This document shows, in pieces, positions 33,937 to 46,597 of a stretch of DNA of 64,000 nt. Both the position numbers and the translations under genes were made by a program. Location: the NCBI GenBank assembly GCA_030549775.1, contig CM060172.1:9225861-9289860 (forward strand). The letters run 5' to 3'. The stretch comes from Tamarix chinensis (taxonomy: Eukaryota; Streptophyta; Magnoliopsida; Caryophyllales; Tamaricaceae). Below the pieces are notes generated by a model that saw nothing but the letters and a program-made list of their open reading frames with translations, was not told the origin of the DNA and made no database searches. Numbering within the stretch: the first letter of the stretch is position 1; each line of letters starts with the position of its first letter.

Positions 33937-36200
33937 ACAATAGAATCAATAGTCTATAAGTATAAATGGTAACATAGAGAATGATAGCCCAGGCTAACTA
34001 TCTATATAGTTAGAACGTTACCCATTTTGGCCTGTGGAGAAACCAATCGATGGGTTTAACCAATCGATCAACTACTCATTGAAACTAATCGACTAGTTTG
34101 TCAAACTAATTAACTGATATCGTGACCAATCGATCCAAAAATCCAAACCATTTGAGTGCTTGCATAATCAATCGATGGGTTCAAGAAAGCGATCGACTAG
34201 TCTAGGTAAAACACTACCCGACTTATGAAACACACACCAACATTTAACACACTTTATCATATTAATCCAAGCATGCTTCTATGCTAAAACACATATAAAC
34301 TTACATGTTGTATACATAGAATCATATGGATATATGGTAATATATATAATCAAATGAATCATGCTCAAATGACCAACTTTATGCTTAAAATCTGAGAATT
34401 CCCACAATACTAACTTGGGAAGAATTATTCCACATGATCATATCATGGAATAGAAATTATATCATACTCACACATACACTAAACACATGGGACCATAATA
34501 CACCACAAAACCCACCCTATTTATGTTAAAGATAAGAATGCATTACCTTGAAGTAATTCTTCTAGCACAAAACTTCTACTTGATGGCTTATCTAGTAGAA
34601 CTTTGATTCCTAAGAGAATAAAAGTAAAAACCATTAAATCATCTTTCAAAACTTCATTAAAATTAAGAAAAACCAGAATGAGAAGAAGAACACAAAACAC
34701 CGCCTTTTTTTTTTCCTTCTAAAAAATAGGGTGTTAAGGAAATGGCTGAAATATTCAACCTTTCTCAACCTTAGTTCTTCCTTACTTAAGAAAAGTAGGA
34801 AAGAACTAAAACTAAGATTAGAATAAGAGAAAGAAACACAATGTTTGCACAATGAAGGGAGAAAACTAGAGAAAGTCTCTACTCTTCTCGGCAAAGAGTA
34901 GAAGAGGGAAAAATGAAGGGATGCTCAACTCTTGGGAGAAATTTCCCATAAAGACAAAAGAGAGGAGAACAAGAATAAAAGGTATAGAGGTAAGGATTGG
35001 TTGACATTCATAGGAGAAAGGGGGATGAGACTAGTGAGGTTGAGTATGGGTAACTAAGAAGTGAGATATGACTTGATGGGGGGTGAAGAGGGTTGAGTGC
35101 ATTTAGGAATGAGTATGATAGTGGGTTGGTAAGTCAAGAGATAGTGCACAAAGTCAATCTCGCAACCCTAGGTTCTAGAAGAGAGAGGGAGAGGTGAGGG
35201 AGAAGAGAATATGTAAAGTTAGGCAAACCAGTTAATCGGGACACTTGAAATTCACATTTTTGTTAGAATTTCAAACCCATTTCAAAACCGAAAATAATTT
35301 ATTTTAACTCAACATAATTTTAAATACATTTTTAAGGATTTTAGGATGTGTTATTATAATAAGGTTGTAAAGATTGACTTTATCTCTTAATAATTTTATC
35401 CCCTCTGAGAATTTTGTGGTCTTAGATGCTTCTCTTTTCTTGCTCCCCACTATGGTTGTTTCCTCTTTGTTGCACTTAGTTATTACACTCTATTATGTTT
35501 CTAAAGTTTTAAGGTAGCATTGTGTTTCCAATTGAAGACTTGCATTATATTTTAGCAAGATTTATGGAGTGCTTGGATGGATGTATTTGCAAGTCATTGG
35601 ATTTTCATATGCTAATTTCTTTAGAGTTTTCCTATTTTAATTCAAGCTACTAATAGCTTATGGAGCTCTATTTCTTGTTTTTATTGACATTTTTTTTTAT
35701 CTACAAGTGCAACCATAATAGAATTTCATTAAAATTCTATGCTTTTTATTAGTTGCATTTTGTAGTCATTTTTCTACAAACTTTGATAGTTGATGTAGTA
35801 TTAATTATGAGGTATATGGGATGTCTTTAATTTTGATCTATAAGATGGTTGACGGTTTTTTTTCTTTTGTTAGTCTTTTTAATTATGGATGTAATTATTT
35901 TTTTAGTCACGAGGTTGGATTGTGGGTATATTTTGAGATTTTGCACGGAAAAATGTATTATTATAATACTATTTTCATGATGAATATAAATTATAAAAAA
36001 GATGAATAACAAACGGTATAAATCGAATAGAACTTTTCTAGAGCATAGCCACATTAACACTTTACATTTCTATGAAAATCGATCAAAATTTTCATTTCTA
36101 TAGGCCGGAGGCCGAGCAATTCAAAATTGAGATATCCAATATCCGGAAAGGAAAAACGATGACCGCTCTCCCAAGAAAAGGATTCGGTGCCCTGGGCCTT
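33937..36200. other. Right flank of element B and repeat remnants before the VDAC promoter
   Basis: Motifs of the type ccaatcga(t/c) continue to about 34210. The DNA from 34400 to 35350 is noncoding and ends near 'aggatgtgttatta' at 35344, which resembles the terminal motif of the A/B family in degraded form. From 35360 to 36100 I see only short open stretches. No gene is supported. Confidence 0.4.
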
Positions 36201-36243
36201 GGGGCCGATGACGCGTGGCTTATTTATCAAGAAAGGAGGCGCC

Positions 36244-36250
36244 TATAAAT
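36244..36250 (+). promoter_or_regulatory. Candidate TATA box of the VDAC gene
   Basis: TATAAAT lies 280 bases upstream of the start codon, in a more GC-rich interval (36150-36480) that contains GATGACGCGTGG, an ACGT/CGCG-type element, near 36207. It is the only TATA-like motif in this promoter-like stretch. The implied 5' untranslated region would be about 250 bases. Confidence 0.45.
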
Positions 36251-36523
36251 GCTCCGTATTTATCCGAACCGAAGTACACCTCCCTGCTCCGAACTACACC
36301 TCAAGTACATACTATTATACTTCAGCTTAAATACGGGGAGGGGTCGAAATTAGGGCATTTTCTTTTCCCTTGTATAAACCTAGCCACCCGAGTGGGGAGC
36401 CCTTCCGTCCTTTATCAGTCGACCAAACATCACCGTTTGGCGCTACTTTGTGAATAAAAAACTTCAAGGAAGATTAATTTTTGTCTACACGCTCGTTCAC
36501 ATTCTGTGGCTTTGATTGAAACC

Positions 36524-39500
36524 ATGGGTAAGGGTCCAGGTTTGTACTCTGACATCGGGAAGAAGGCAAGAGGTATCTTCTCGTTCTCTCTCTGTTTGTG
36601 ATTTTTTATTTTTTCGATTACATCGTTGATGTTCTGAGGTTCGTTTAGTTTCGCATTTTCGTATCGTTAATAATTTGATTACTATTTATGTTGTGATTCT
36701 GGATTTCGTAATCAATTAGATATTCTGTACAAGGACTATCAGAGTGACCACAAGTTCACCATCACTACTTACTCGCCTACTGGTGTTGTAAGTTCCTTTG
36801 TTTTTTCTTCTTTCAATTCTTTTATTTCCTGTACAAATTCCATGCTTTTGTTGCTTCTCTTGATCGTCTTCTTCATGTATTTAGATTCGCAGTCGAGTTC
36901 ATTTAACCTGTTGCCTTATTAATTAGCCTTTCTCTTGCTCAGATTCTGTTTATCGGAAGTTCTGTCTCTAGTTGCTTGTTTTTTTTTTATTATTCGTTGT
37001 GTTCTTGAAAAAACGTACGATTTGTGGGCGTTTTATCATGGTCATTCTGTATTTGATTTTATTCATTTCAAAAGTTAAGTGCAGTGGCCTCACTATTGAG
37101 TTCGCTTTCTTGTTGCCAGGATGACATCCCCGGTTCCCCATTCTCCAATGATGCCAGGGGTTATTTTTTTCTTCTTTTTACCCATCTTTCTCCGGTTCTG
37201 GTTTGTATGTTCAAGCTATAGTAATTATTGGGATGCTATTTGTTTATTTTTCGCCTGGCTATTTGAGTCAAGAAATGTGTCTTGCAGAACTATTACTAAC
37301 TGTGAATCCCTATGGTACCCCTGCCGTAAACCATTTTACCTGCTGATTCCAGCGACCAATGGAGAACACAAATTTGTGCATTTTCTTTTATGTTTTTCTT
37401 CTTCCATCTTTACCCGGGGGTAGTGTTTTTTACTATTTTATTTATTGATTTTTTTTATTATTTTAAGCTGCACCAAATGGTGGTAGGTTTTGGTTCCCGT
37501 GATGCCAATAGGATATACATAGTTTGGAGGAGCATTTTTAAGTTGTAACTTCTATTTTACGGTCATGACATGAATGGTTCCTCCTACTTGTTCCCTGACA
37601 GGCTATTACCTCATCCGGCACAAAGAAGGGTGATCTTTTCTTAGCTGATGTCAACACACAGCTGAAGCACAATAATGTCACAACTGATATCAAAGTTGAC
37701 ACTAGCTCTAATGTAAGTTTCGGTTTTCGTATTCCCTATGTCCTGTGTATTGATAATGCAGACTTGGTTTTAGCCTTGAGATTTGTGTTTGATCTTTGAA
37801 GTACTGGTTCATTTTTGGTCTGCTGTGCTTGTTTTTATCGACTTGTTTTCACTTGCAAGTCATGCAGCTATGGTGCCTATACTAATCCCTTTTCTATACT
37901 CTGGTACCAACTTTGAATACATATTTTAGAAGGATGATAGGCGGCACAGTAGGTCTATCTGAGTGAGGAGATGGTTTGGATATAGATTGACTGAAATCAA
38001 TGCACATGTTTGTAGCTGAAGCATCAGAAGTATGGATTATTTTCTTTCATAATTTCTTCCTTTGGGAGGATGTTTATATCTAACATTTTATTTTGCAGTA
38101 TTGCCTATTCATATGACAAATAGATGGGGAAAAAAATATGTTTCATGCTACTAGGTTATTGCTAATTGAAATTCTTCTTGATGAGGAATGTGTTTGTGGC
38201 TAAAAGTCTCAAACTTGCATAAATTTTGATGATTATCATTGCACTAATTTTCTGCCATGAATGCTGTCGAGGCGCATAAGCCTGTGGCTCCTAATCGGTA
38301 TCATTGAATTTAACCATCCCTTTCGACACCCTACTGGCCATTTCTCATACGTTTATCATATACTAGAGTGATTTCTGGAGATTCAAAAGTGATGCTTCTG
38401 TCTCTTGTAATGTTCAGAGAGTATACAGAGATTTTGTAGAAGAGCCATGTCTTTTACAATTGGTCTATAATCTCTAACCAATATATGTTAGCAACCTCTA
38501 ACTGCAAATATTATCTCTTTTAATCTGCAGCTGCTCACAACAATCACAGTGAATGAACCTGCACCTGGTTTCAAGACAATACTAAGCTTCAGAGTTCCTG
38601 ATCAAAGATCTGGCAAGGTAAGCAACTTATTTTTTGTTGGAATTAATGTTTTGTTCTTTGTTGTAATATTTGTTAGCAACTTTCATATTTATGTTAATAT
38701 TGTCACTACAATCACACTGTTTTTACAACTCTTGAACAGCTTGAAGTCCAGTATCTGCACGACTATGCCGGGATAAGCTCTAGCATTGGCTTGACGGCAA
38801 ACCCAATAGTTAACTTCTCTGGAACAGTGGGAACTAACGTCTTAGCCCTCGGAACAGATGTCTCATTCGACACTAAAATGGGAAATTTCACCAAGTGTAA
38901 TGCTGGGCTAAGCTTTTCAAACGCAGACCTGAATGCTGCACTGATTTTGTGAGTGACCATTTCATATATACCCAAATTTATCCTTTCTGGGTTTTAGTTT
39001 TCTTTGAGACTCTTAATTCCCTGCTTTTCTTTGAGATAGGATTGCTTAAGTCTTATTAGAGCATACTATAATAGGAGCCATCCATTTCCAGGAAATCTCA
39101 GTGTACAGCTTTTTTATTCTCAACGCATTTTAATTTGATTTTGTAGTTGACAAATAAACACTCCTCTCTCATCTTTATAGGAAGAGTAGCCATGTGGTTC
39201 ATTACTTTCTTTCTCCTTCGTTCTTGTTTCTTTGATGATAAAGCAAATTAAGTTATTCATGAAGTTGGGAGAAAAGTAGTATTGAGTGGCTATCCTTGTG
39301 CGAGTTTTGCCCTCTCCTTTGCATCTCGTTGCATATATATAGTCCAAGGTGGTTTCTGTCAGACCTCAGCTATATGTACTGAACTGGTCGGATGAGTCTT
39401 CATTATTAGTCTACTAGCCTGAGTATATGACATAAGAATCAACTTATGGTGATGCAGGAATGACAAGGGTGATTCCCTGAATGCGTCCTACTATCATGTG

Positions 39501-39758
39501 GTGAACCCCATGACTGCAGTTGGTGGAGAGGTTTCTCACAGCTTCTCAACTAATGAGAATACTGTTACTATTGGCACTCAGCACGCGTGGGATCCATTGA
39601 CCACACTGAAAGCCCGTGTGAACAACTATGGCAAGGCCAGTGCACTAGTACAACATGAGTGGCGTCCAAAGTCTCTTATCACTGTTTCTGCAGAGCTTGA
39701 TACCAGGGCCATTGAAAAGAGTGCCAAGGTCGGACTTGCACTGGCTCTCAAGCCTTGA
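36524..39758 (+). CDS. VDAC: Mitochondrial outer-membrane porin (voltage-dependent anion channel), six exons, intact
   Basis: VDAC forms a 19-strand beta-barrel in the outer mitochondrial membrane and passes ATP, ADP and other metabolites. Exons: 36524-36572, 36720-36787, 37602-37712, 38531-38617, 38740-38948, 39458-39758. They total 825 nt, giving 274 residues plus TGA, the usual plant VDAC length; every intron is GT...AG and the frame is unbroken. The start codon begins the canonical N-terminal helix ([17 protein letters not shown]). Residues 216-238, beginning [18 protein letters not shown], match the eukaryotic porin signature. The C-terminus ends VGLALALKP. Introns are 147, 814, 818, 122 and 509 bases. 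No signal peptide is expected, since targeting uses the barrel itself. This is the only apparently functional host gene in the window. The paralogue number cannot be told from sequence alone. Confidence 0.97.
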
Positions 39759-40683
39759 GTTTATATGTTAGCTGGTGATGGATATGGGTGATACACTAAC
39801 TAGATCCATGGACATTTGAGGCAATTTCGGTTGTGTTATTTGCTTCTTGGTGAAAGTCGCTGCTTGTTTCAGTATTCTAGGCAGCTTTTAATTTTCAAAA
39901 TAATTATTGATACTGAGATTTTTCCTTTCTCAGTTTGCCAACATCTGCCGTAATGTAGGATGATGCACAAACTTTGATAAAGGAGGTGTTTGAAATCGAG
40001 TTTTGTTCAATTTTTAATCAATACAGGGACTTCCGTTGTGATTATTGCCTGCAACTTATGTATGCCCCTTGATTGTTTCAATAATCAGTAAGTTTGTGGG
40101 CTGTCTTAGAGCAAGGGTTTCTCAGCTGCCCAGCTTTATAACTTGGCAGGTAACTGTGTTTCTACATTTTATACGTACATATCAGTTTTGATTCAGTCAT
40201 TATTGATAAAGTTAAAATTGTGTTATTAGGACTTACCGGATTGGTTTTGTTTTGGCTTCAGTAGTTCCAAACATTGTACGAAAATCGTTTCTTTTTTCCT
40301 CACTAAAAAAAACTGGGTTTTGGGTCAGCTTTTTGTGTCTAGTGTTCATTGGGATTGATCTGCTTATTCTCTCTCCAGGAAAGCAATAGTTTTATTTTAG
40401 TGACAATACATTGTAATGCTTAGATTCCTTATTTCTGTGAACTTTCAAGGCAACTTGAAGTGATTATAAATATTGAATAAGTCCCAGATCAAGTATAGCC
40501 ATCCTATGCTTTTCCTTAGATCAAATTTGTTGGGAGATTATTGAATGAGATTGCATAAACTTTTTGTGCAATCTCTAGAGTGCTTGTATGTTCCATTTAT
40601 TGGGTAGGTGAAGCATAACCCAAATTTGCTCGAGTAGATATCGTTCTAATAAAATTTGTCACATGACAGCGTAGAGAAACGGA
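39759..40683 (+). other. VDAC 3' untranslated region and convergent intergenic spacer
   Basis: About 925 bases separate the VDAC stop codon from the end of the minus-strand HIR-like frame. T-rich and AATAAT-like stretches (39898-40090) suit a plant polyadenylation region, but I cannot fix a cleavage site. No other feature is seen. Confidence 0.5.
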
Positions 40684-42560
40684 TTAAAGCCATGCTTCAT
40701 TTTGTATATATACACATGGAAAAGTGATAATAAAACCCAAACAAATCGACCACAATTTGAAATTGTCAATTAACACCAGAGGATGATGGCCAAGCAGCCC
40801 ATCTCTGATTTGAGTGGCAATGTTGCGAATTGCACAGGGGCTACGAGGGATAAACACCATCGAGGAATTTGATGCAGCACCAATTTCCTTCATGGCATCA
40901 CAGTCTCGAGTAACCATTGCCATATCCATTACGTCCTTGGTATTTGTCCTTGGGACATTGACAAAGAAACCAAGCACATCGTCTTTGAGACCATCGTCGA
41001 TAGCTTGGTGTTGCCTAGCAATACTCAAACCTGCAAGATATTTGGAGTCGGCCTCACCTTCAGCCCTTTTAATTTGTATGATCTTCTCTGCTTCTGCTTC
41101 TGCTTTTTCATTGGCTGTCACCCTCAGCTCTGTAGCTTTTGATTCAGATAAGAAATTTGAAGATCAAAAACTAATCTTATAGTATGAATTTAAAGAAGGG
41201 ACAGATGGATTGTTTGGCTTATTAGCATTTATTTCACTCATGGCCTGCGACACATGTGCACCGAGTTCTATTTCAACTATAAGGGTTTCAAAAATCTCAT
41301 AACCATATGTAGACATGGTTTTTTTCCCCCTCTTATGAGTAAATACAAAACATAAACATAGAAAGCAAAAACCCAGCCAAACTAGCCCTAGGCATCATTA
41401 CAAGAGCCTCGCTCCATGAAGAGCCTCCCCATTGCCCAAAAAAGAAACAAGAATCCAAGACCCCTACACAAAACACCCATATGGAACACCCTAGAAACAA
41501 CAACTTTATCTATCCACCCCTCGAAGTTAACACTGCATAGGTCTGATAATATTAAAAGCGATATCATTAGTATTAAGTTAACACTGCATATGTAGACATG
41601 GTTTGTCAATGCCAATATATATGTTTTTAAAAAGCAAAACAATTACTCCGAGATCCACTGCAACTGACGCCGAGTTATTCGTTATTTAGAAATTAGTGGT
41701 TTACCTTTTAGAGTTCTTGCTCTATGGCTTTAGCAATCTCACGTTTCTGCTCGAAGGCATCATCCAGATTTAGCCTTGGAACATTAGCTTTGATCACTTG
41801 AATTAATGATTTTAAGGAGTGGACAAACAGGATTAATTGTACTTAGTAGGTTGAATAATATGATGATAGAGGCATGAAACCTTGAATGAGAAAGACCGCT
41901 ATTATAATATATATTCAAAGTAGTGTGAAATATAACACACAACTGAAATGTAATGTTTTGGATTTTCTCTAGAAAAATTCTAGACCACCCACCCAAACCC
42001 TTTCTATAAGGTTGGGATTTGGTACGTGATGATACTTGAATAACAAATTCTCGTTGATTAAGATAACTTCCTACTTCTCAAAAAAAATATGTATATTTAA
42101 TGGGATATATTGCATATACCATAAAAAATAGGCATATATATGTGATCTTGTGTTGCTTAGCTTGTAAAAAACATCATTTTCCTTCTCGACCAGGTCACGA
42201 TATTGAACCGAAGCAACAACATTTACAATAGCATTATCCTATGAAGAATAAAGATATTAAATGGTTTGATCATGGAAAGGTTTGATAAATTGGATGTTGG
42301 AAACAAACTAGCTATATACATGATGAAAATGGGTATAGAGGTGGGAAATAACAAAGGCTAGAGATGGATGTGATTACCCTATTCATGTTCTCATAGCGGA
42401 TATCTAAAAGCTTAATATAAAGGGATAGCTTTCCCACAACACAATGACCAAGAAACCAAGGGATACTATGACAACCTATCTTGATGATATCATTATATTT
42501 CCTAAACCTCTCCTTAACAACCTTTGTGGAATACTTAACTCACATCCAATAGAACAAGTT
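40684..42560 (-). pseudogene. Hypersensitive-induced response (HIR) protein, SPFH/prohibitin family, decayed multi-exon copy
   Basis: HIR proteins are plasma-membrane microdomain SPFH proteins linked to defence cell death. Exons on the minus strand: about 42560-42378 (VVKERFRKYNDIKIGCH, IPWFLG, KLSLYIKLLDIRYEN), 42238-42120 ([34 protein letters not shown]), 41796-41705 (VIKANVPRLNLDDAFEQKRE, then AIEQEL), about 41320-41210 ([26 protein letters not shown]), and 41170-40684 ([59 protein letters not shown]). Lesions: TAA at 41708-41710 in the third exon, probable frameshifts near 42125 and 42545, and no clear AG acceptor before the fourth exon. Introns are kept, so this is not a processed copy. 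It is tail-to-tail with VDAC. Confidence 0.88.
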
Positions 42561-42699
42561 CTCCACATTAGCCCTAGACTCAACTCCATTATTGATACCA
42601 CTCATCTGATCGTGGTCATTCGAGAAGCAAAGTCTGATTGTAGAAAAAGAAAGGCGAAAGTTAGATTTAATAGAATCATGCATAAAACCCATCAATAGT

Positions 42700-43074
42700 T
42701 GTTGGACGACCAATTTAGTTTTTCTCATCCATTGTCACAGCAAGCTACGAGTACTGTATTTGATGGGGTCAAAAAATGGCTGAAATCTTTAGTCATAATT
42801 TTTTGTGTAGTTATTAATAATTTTGTTATTATTTTTAATTATTTTTGTTTTCAATTAATGTCAATAGGAAAAATAAAACATTTTTATATAAAACTTACTA
42901 TGATAAGATAAAATACCTAGTTAATTGTTATTTTGAATTACTATGTTCACAATAGTCTATTCCTCCTACTATTTAGGTAGTTGTTGAAATTTCATCTCCC
43001 TTTACATTGAGCTTGTACTCTATATATATTACCCACTATGCAGTAAAATACAAAAGCCATAGAGCATTTTTATA
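42700..43074 (+). other. Possible 5' LTR of the copia element
   Basis: TGTTGGAC at 42700 resembles the start of many plant copia LTRs, a TATATATATTA promoter-like motif lies at 43020-43031, and the stretch ends directly at the primer-binding site at 43075. The expected CA end reads TA, and no 3' copy was found. Confidence 0.4.
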
Positions 43075-43086
43075 GGGTATTAGAGC
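43075..43086 (+). promoter_or_regulatory. Primer-binding site of the copia element (initiator tRNA-Met type)
   Basis: GGGTATTAGAGC corresponds to the usual TGGTATCAGAGC with a C-to-T change and a changed first base. Confidence 0.65.
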
Positions 43087-43496
43087 TAGGTTCTCTAACC
43101 ATTTTTTTCTTAATTAATTTAGTTGTAGTTTATCTTAGAGCCCTACCACTATCCTCCTAGTTTCTACCCTAATTTCACCATGATTCATCAGCTTGAAACC
43201 ACATCTCCACTTGTTGATGCTTCTACTGCTCAACCTCTAAGCATCTCCTTCCCTTATATATACATTCAATTAGATCACGAATCCATGATAGTTATTACCT
43301 TTAGAGGACCACAATTACAACAACATTAGAACCTTTTGAGCTTGAATCATTTGTCCTTACTAATCCACCCACACCAACTATAGTAATGTCCACTGATTCC
43401 ACATCAAGTGGTGCTGGCCATTAACTCTACCATAGACTTGAGACAAGATGGTATTATTGTTGCTTCACTCCACTATCACCACTTTTTTTGCTTGGA

Positions 43497-43828
43497 AACA
43501 TCAATTCTGCCAAATCCACTAATGAAACTTGGCTTATCCTTTAGTGCATCTTCAAATGTCAATCTCGATCCCATGTTATAAAAATATGAATACAATTACA
43601 AACCCATACTAAGAATCTAAATCTGTGGTGGAATATGTTGAGAAAAAGCAACAACTTACTAATATTTAGGCAGTCAATCTCCAACCTATTTTCTTTGATG
43701 ATATGGTTAGATGCATTCTAATGGATCTCAAAGAATTATACTCAGCCTTTTATACCTCTATCATCACCAAGATTGAACCCATATCGGGTGACAACCTTTT
43801 AGGAATTCTCATTCAAGAAGAAGAACAC

Positions 43829-43830
<2 letters not shown>
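43497..43830 (+). pseudogene. gag fragment of the copia element
   Basis: The pieces STNETWLIL, C-FKCQSRSHV, and the open block from about 43680 (LQPIFFDDMVRCILMDLKEL, then FYTSIITKIEPISGDNLLGI) match the UBN2-type gag core of Ty1/copia elements. Frames change near 43565, and the block ends in the (TA) repeat. Confidence 0.75.

Positions 43831-43831
<1 letters not shown>

Positions 43832-43890
<59 letters not shown>
43832..43890 (+). repeat. (TA)n microsatellite, about 59 bp
   Basis: Uninterrupted TA dinucleotides directly follow the copia gag core. The Tyr/Ile-rich frames across it on both strands are artefacts. Confidence 0.95.
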
Positions 43891-43892
<2 letters not shown>

Positions 43893-44159
43893 TAATCAAA
43901 TTCTCAAAGCAAATGTCTCTAATATAAATTCTAGTCACATTCAAACTCATGAAGTTGTACAACAAAAAAAATTTTGTGGATGGAGAAGAGGCAACCAAGG
44001 CTATCAAAGTGGTGCATATCATCAACAACAACGTCCTAACAACCATAACCTAGGTCCCTTTAACAACATTTGTCCTCAAGGTAATCATAAACCTGCATTA
44101 AATGTTAGATTTGCACCAAAATTTACCATTCAACTATTCAGTGCTAAAATCTATTTAAT

Positions 44160-45005
44160 CATGCATATGTTATGGAGAATGCTTCTAATATTTTAGCACT
44201 GCTATCTAGACTCAGCTACCTTGCTAATAATGATTGGTATTTCGATTCTAGGGCACCTAATCATGTCACTACCAACCTTAATAATCCATCCATTCACGGA
44301 GAGTATACTGACAATGAGAAAGTAAAACAAGCAATGGTAAGATGCTACCTATTACTTATATTAGATCATCTACTCTTTTAACTCATAAATATCCACTTGT
44401 TCTATCCAATATGTTATGTGTGCCTAATGTATCTTAAAATCTTATGAGTGTATCCCAATTAAGTAAAGACAATGATATATCTATTAATTTTTTTTACTAA
44501 CTCTTGTGTTGTGAAAAAATATTAGGGTCTTCCGCATATCTAGGGACGCCTTGAAAATGGTCTCTACAAATTCCCCCTATTATGTCCTCACCAAGTGTAC
44601 TCCTTAGAGTCAAAATCAATGTTCATAATTGCCATGTTCTCTTTAGTTATCCAAATTAAAGCATAACCCACAAGATCATTTCTAGTTTTTCATTGCTATT
44701 TTGTCTAATAACATTCCTAAAATGTGTGGCTCACATTAGCTTGGCAAGGCCCATCATAGTCCATTATTTGTGTCACATAGGCATTTATTATTCTTGTTCA
44801 CTTTATTAATTGTGATGTTTGGAGCACTACCCTTAACCCTTCACTTAATGGCAACTAATACTATGTTTCATTTATTGATTATTGTTCCAAATATTTATAG
44901 ATTTACTTTATGGAAAATAAGTCTCAAGTCTTTGATATTTTTCATTGATTTCACGCCATGGTCAAAACACAATTTCAGAGTGGCAATCTTAAATTATGGT
45001 AGTTG
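44160..45005 (+). pseudogene. Protease and integrase start of the copia element
   Basis: NDWYFDSRAPNHVTTNLNN is the DSGA-type protease site, with Gly changed to Arg (DSRA). It is followed by PITYIRSSTLLTHKYPLVLS, NMLCVPNVS and LMSVSQLSKDND, a conserved block before integrase. From about 44740, KAHHSP, VSHRH and a frame-shifted integrase core (FIDYCSKYL-like, then TQFRVAILNYG) are visible to 45000. Stops are frequent. Confidence 0.75.
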
Positions 45006-45823
45006 AGATTGTGTTCTAGTTAGAGACTTTATTTTCATGATCTTAATATTTTTTTTAAAAATCTATTACGTTTTAAATCTAGATTAATCTTATAAGGAAT
45101 CGGGAAACTATTAGCTTAAGTGGTCTTATTTTGTGTGATTTGATCTTAAGTATCTAGTGAGTTAGGATTTTCCTAAACATGGTTTAAGTGTTGTAGCTCA
45201 TGAAGAATTAACTACATGTATCTACAACATCATAAATCATAGTGAGCTAGTGCACATACCGATGTGTAAGATATTTGATGAATATCTTCACAATTTTAGG
45301 ACCTTTAAATTTGGATTGATCTTCAACAAAGTTGACTTAGAAGTAAAGAAGGACTTGAAGTTGGATGTTTGCAATCTTGATCTAAATGTGGTATTTTGTT
45401 CTACTCCAAGATCAAAATCACTTTTAAAGAGAAATATCTATTTTTTCTAGAGAATTATTTCTAAAGCTCACTCCTCACATGAGAGAAAGATAGGAAGAAA
45501 TAAAGTTAGATTAGAATATTTCTCCTTTGTTTATTGAGTGCTCAATTTCATTATTGTTCATCTGTTCAATCAAATGTGAAAGGTATAAATATATATATAC
45601 ACGCACACACATATGATAATGAGGCTAAGCTTAACTCTCTTTAATTAAGACCAAATAAACTAGACTAATTATATAAGAGTTAAACCAAAATATGTCACAA
45701 TTATCAAAGTCACATAAAACCTAATTAAGATAGTACATAAAATACTGATTAATCAAGCTTCATGTATTATAGATTTGTCTCTCATGCAACTTTCTAACCC
45801 TTTTATTTTCAATTTCTTGCACA
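45006..45823. other. Noncoding DNA between the copia and gypsy-3 remnants
   Basis: AT-rich sequence with a short TA/CA repeat at 45587-45614. It may include the 3' LTR of gypsy element 3, but I see no diagnostic termini. Confidence 0.35.
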
Positions 45824-46590
45824 TTAGAAATAATTGGTGAAGTCATCTTCTTGCAAATATATGCAACACCTACAAGAATCACTTAATGAAACATTATTAG
45901 TATTATTATGAAGGTGTTTAATATTTTCTAAAACTATTGATATCGCCTCAAAATATGCTAACTCATGATCCTCAACTCGAGAAAAATGAGATGGAGATGC
46001 TCCACCATCATTCTTTCCTTGTAAATAAGAATTTGTCCTCAAATTAGCATCACTATAATAAGGAGATAAAATCACCAACGTTGATAGCCCTAGAGACTCC
46101 TCCATAGGATTATAGCCATTCTAATCCATAAGTATTGTTTCCAATTTTTTTTAAAAATTTTGAAAGGTCCACATGCTCTTGTCATTAGTTTATTATTTCT
46201 TAAGTTTAGAGATCTTTCTGGTCTTAAATGTAACTATACCAAGTCTCCTGGTAAAAATATTTGTATAGTTCTATTTTTATTAGCTTGGTTTTGGTATTAA
46301 GTATTAGATTTCTTAATATTATTCCTTATTTGCTCATGAAGTTTTTTAAAGAATTTATCTCTTTCTTTAGCATCATAATTTTTAATATCATATTTTTTCA
46401 ATGATAATATATCAATAGGTAAATAAGAATTAATTTTATAGACAAACTCAAATGGACTCGAGTGAGTTGTACTAGGACTTCTATTATATGAAAATTTTAC
46501 ATGTGAGAGTTTATATCCCAATCCTTTGTACTTTTATTAACTAACCCTCTTAGTAAAGTTTTCAAGGTTCTATTAGTCACTTTGGCTTGA
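45824..46590 (-). pseudogene. Integrase C-terminal part of gypsy element 3
   Basis: Reading leftward from 46590: DGQAKVTNRTLKTLLRGLVN, then (46521-46297) SHVKFSYNRSPSTTHSSPFE with FVYKINSYLP and KKLHEQIRNNI. After a stop come FLPGDLV, HLRPERSLNLRNNKL and GPFKIF. Finally (46105-45824) LSPYYSDANLRTN, the usual end of these integrases. At least three stops or shifts are present. The family differs from elements 1 and 2. Confidence 0.8.
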
Positions 46591-46597
46591 CCATCCA
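45824..46597 (-). mobile_element. Ty3/gypsy element 3, integrase end only
   Basis: A minus-strand integrase C-terminal region that stops abruptly at 46597, where element D begins. The rest of the element is not seen beside it. Confidence 0.75.

Larger units (their letters stand above)
43075..45005 (+). mobile_element. Ty1/copia retrotransposon remnant
   Basis: The order on the plus strand is PBS, gag, protease-like segment, integrase start. RT and RNase H are missing, so the element is truncated near 45005. An AT-repeat expansion splits gag from the protease region. Confidence 0.8.

Noticed and set aside
37121..37423. 100-codon frame in the second VDAC intron
   Set aside because: It lies wholly inside an intron with clear splice sites and has no recognisable domain.
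42444..42698. Plus-strand 84-codon frame
   Set aside because: Partly antisense to the first recognisable HIR exon, with no motif of its own.
43703..44046. Tyr/Ile repeat proteins across the TA microsatellite
   Set aside because: The repeat codons come from the dinucleotide run; only the part before 43830 is genuine copia gag.
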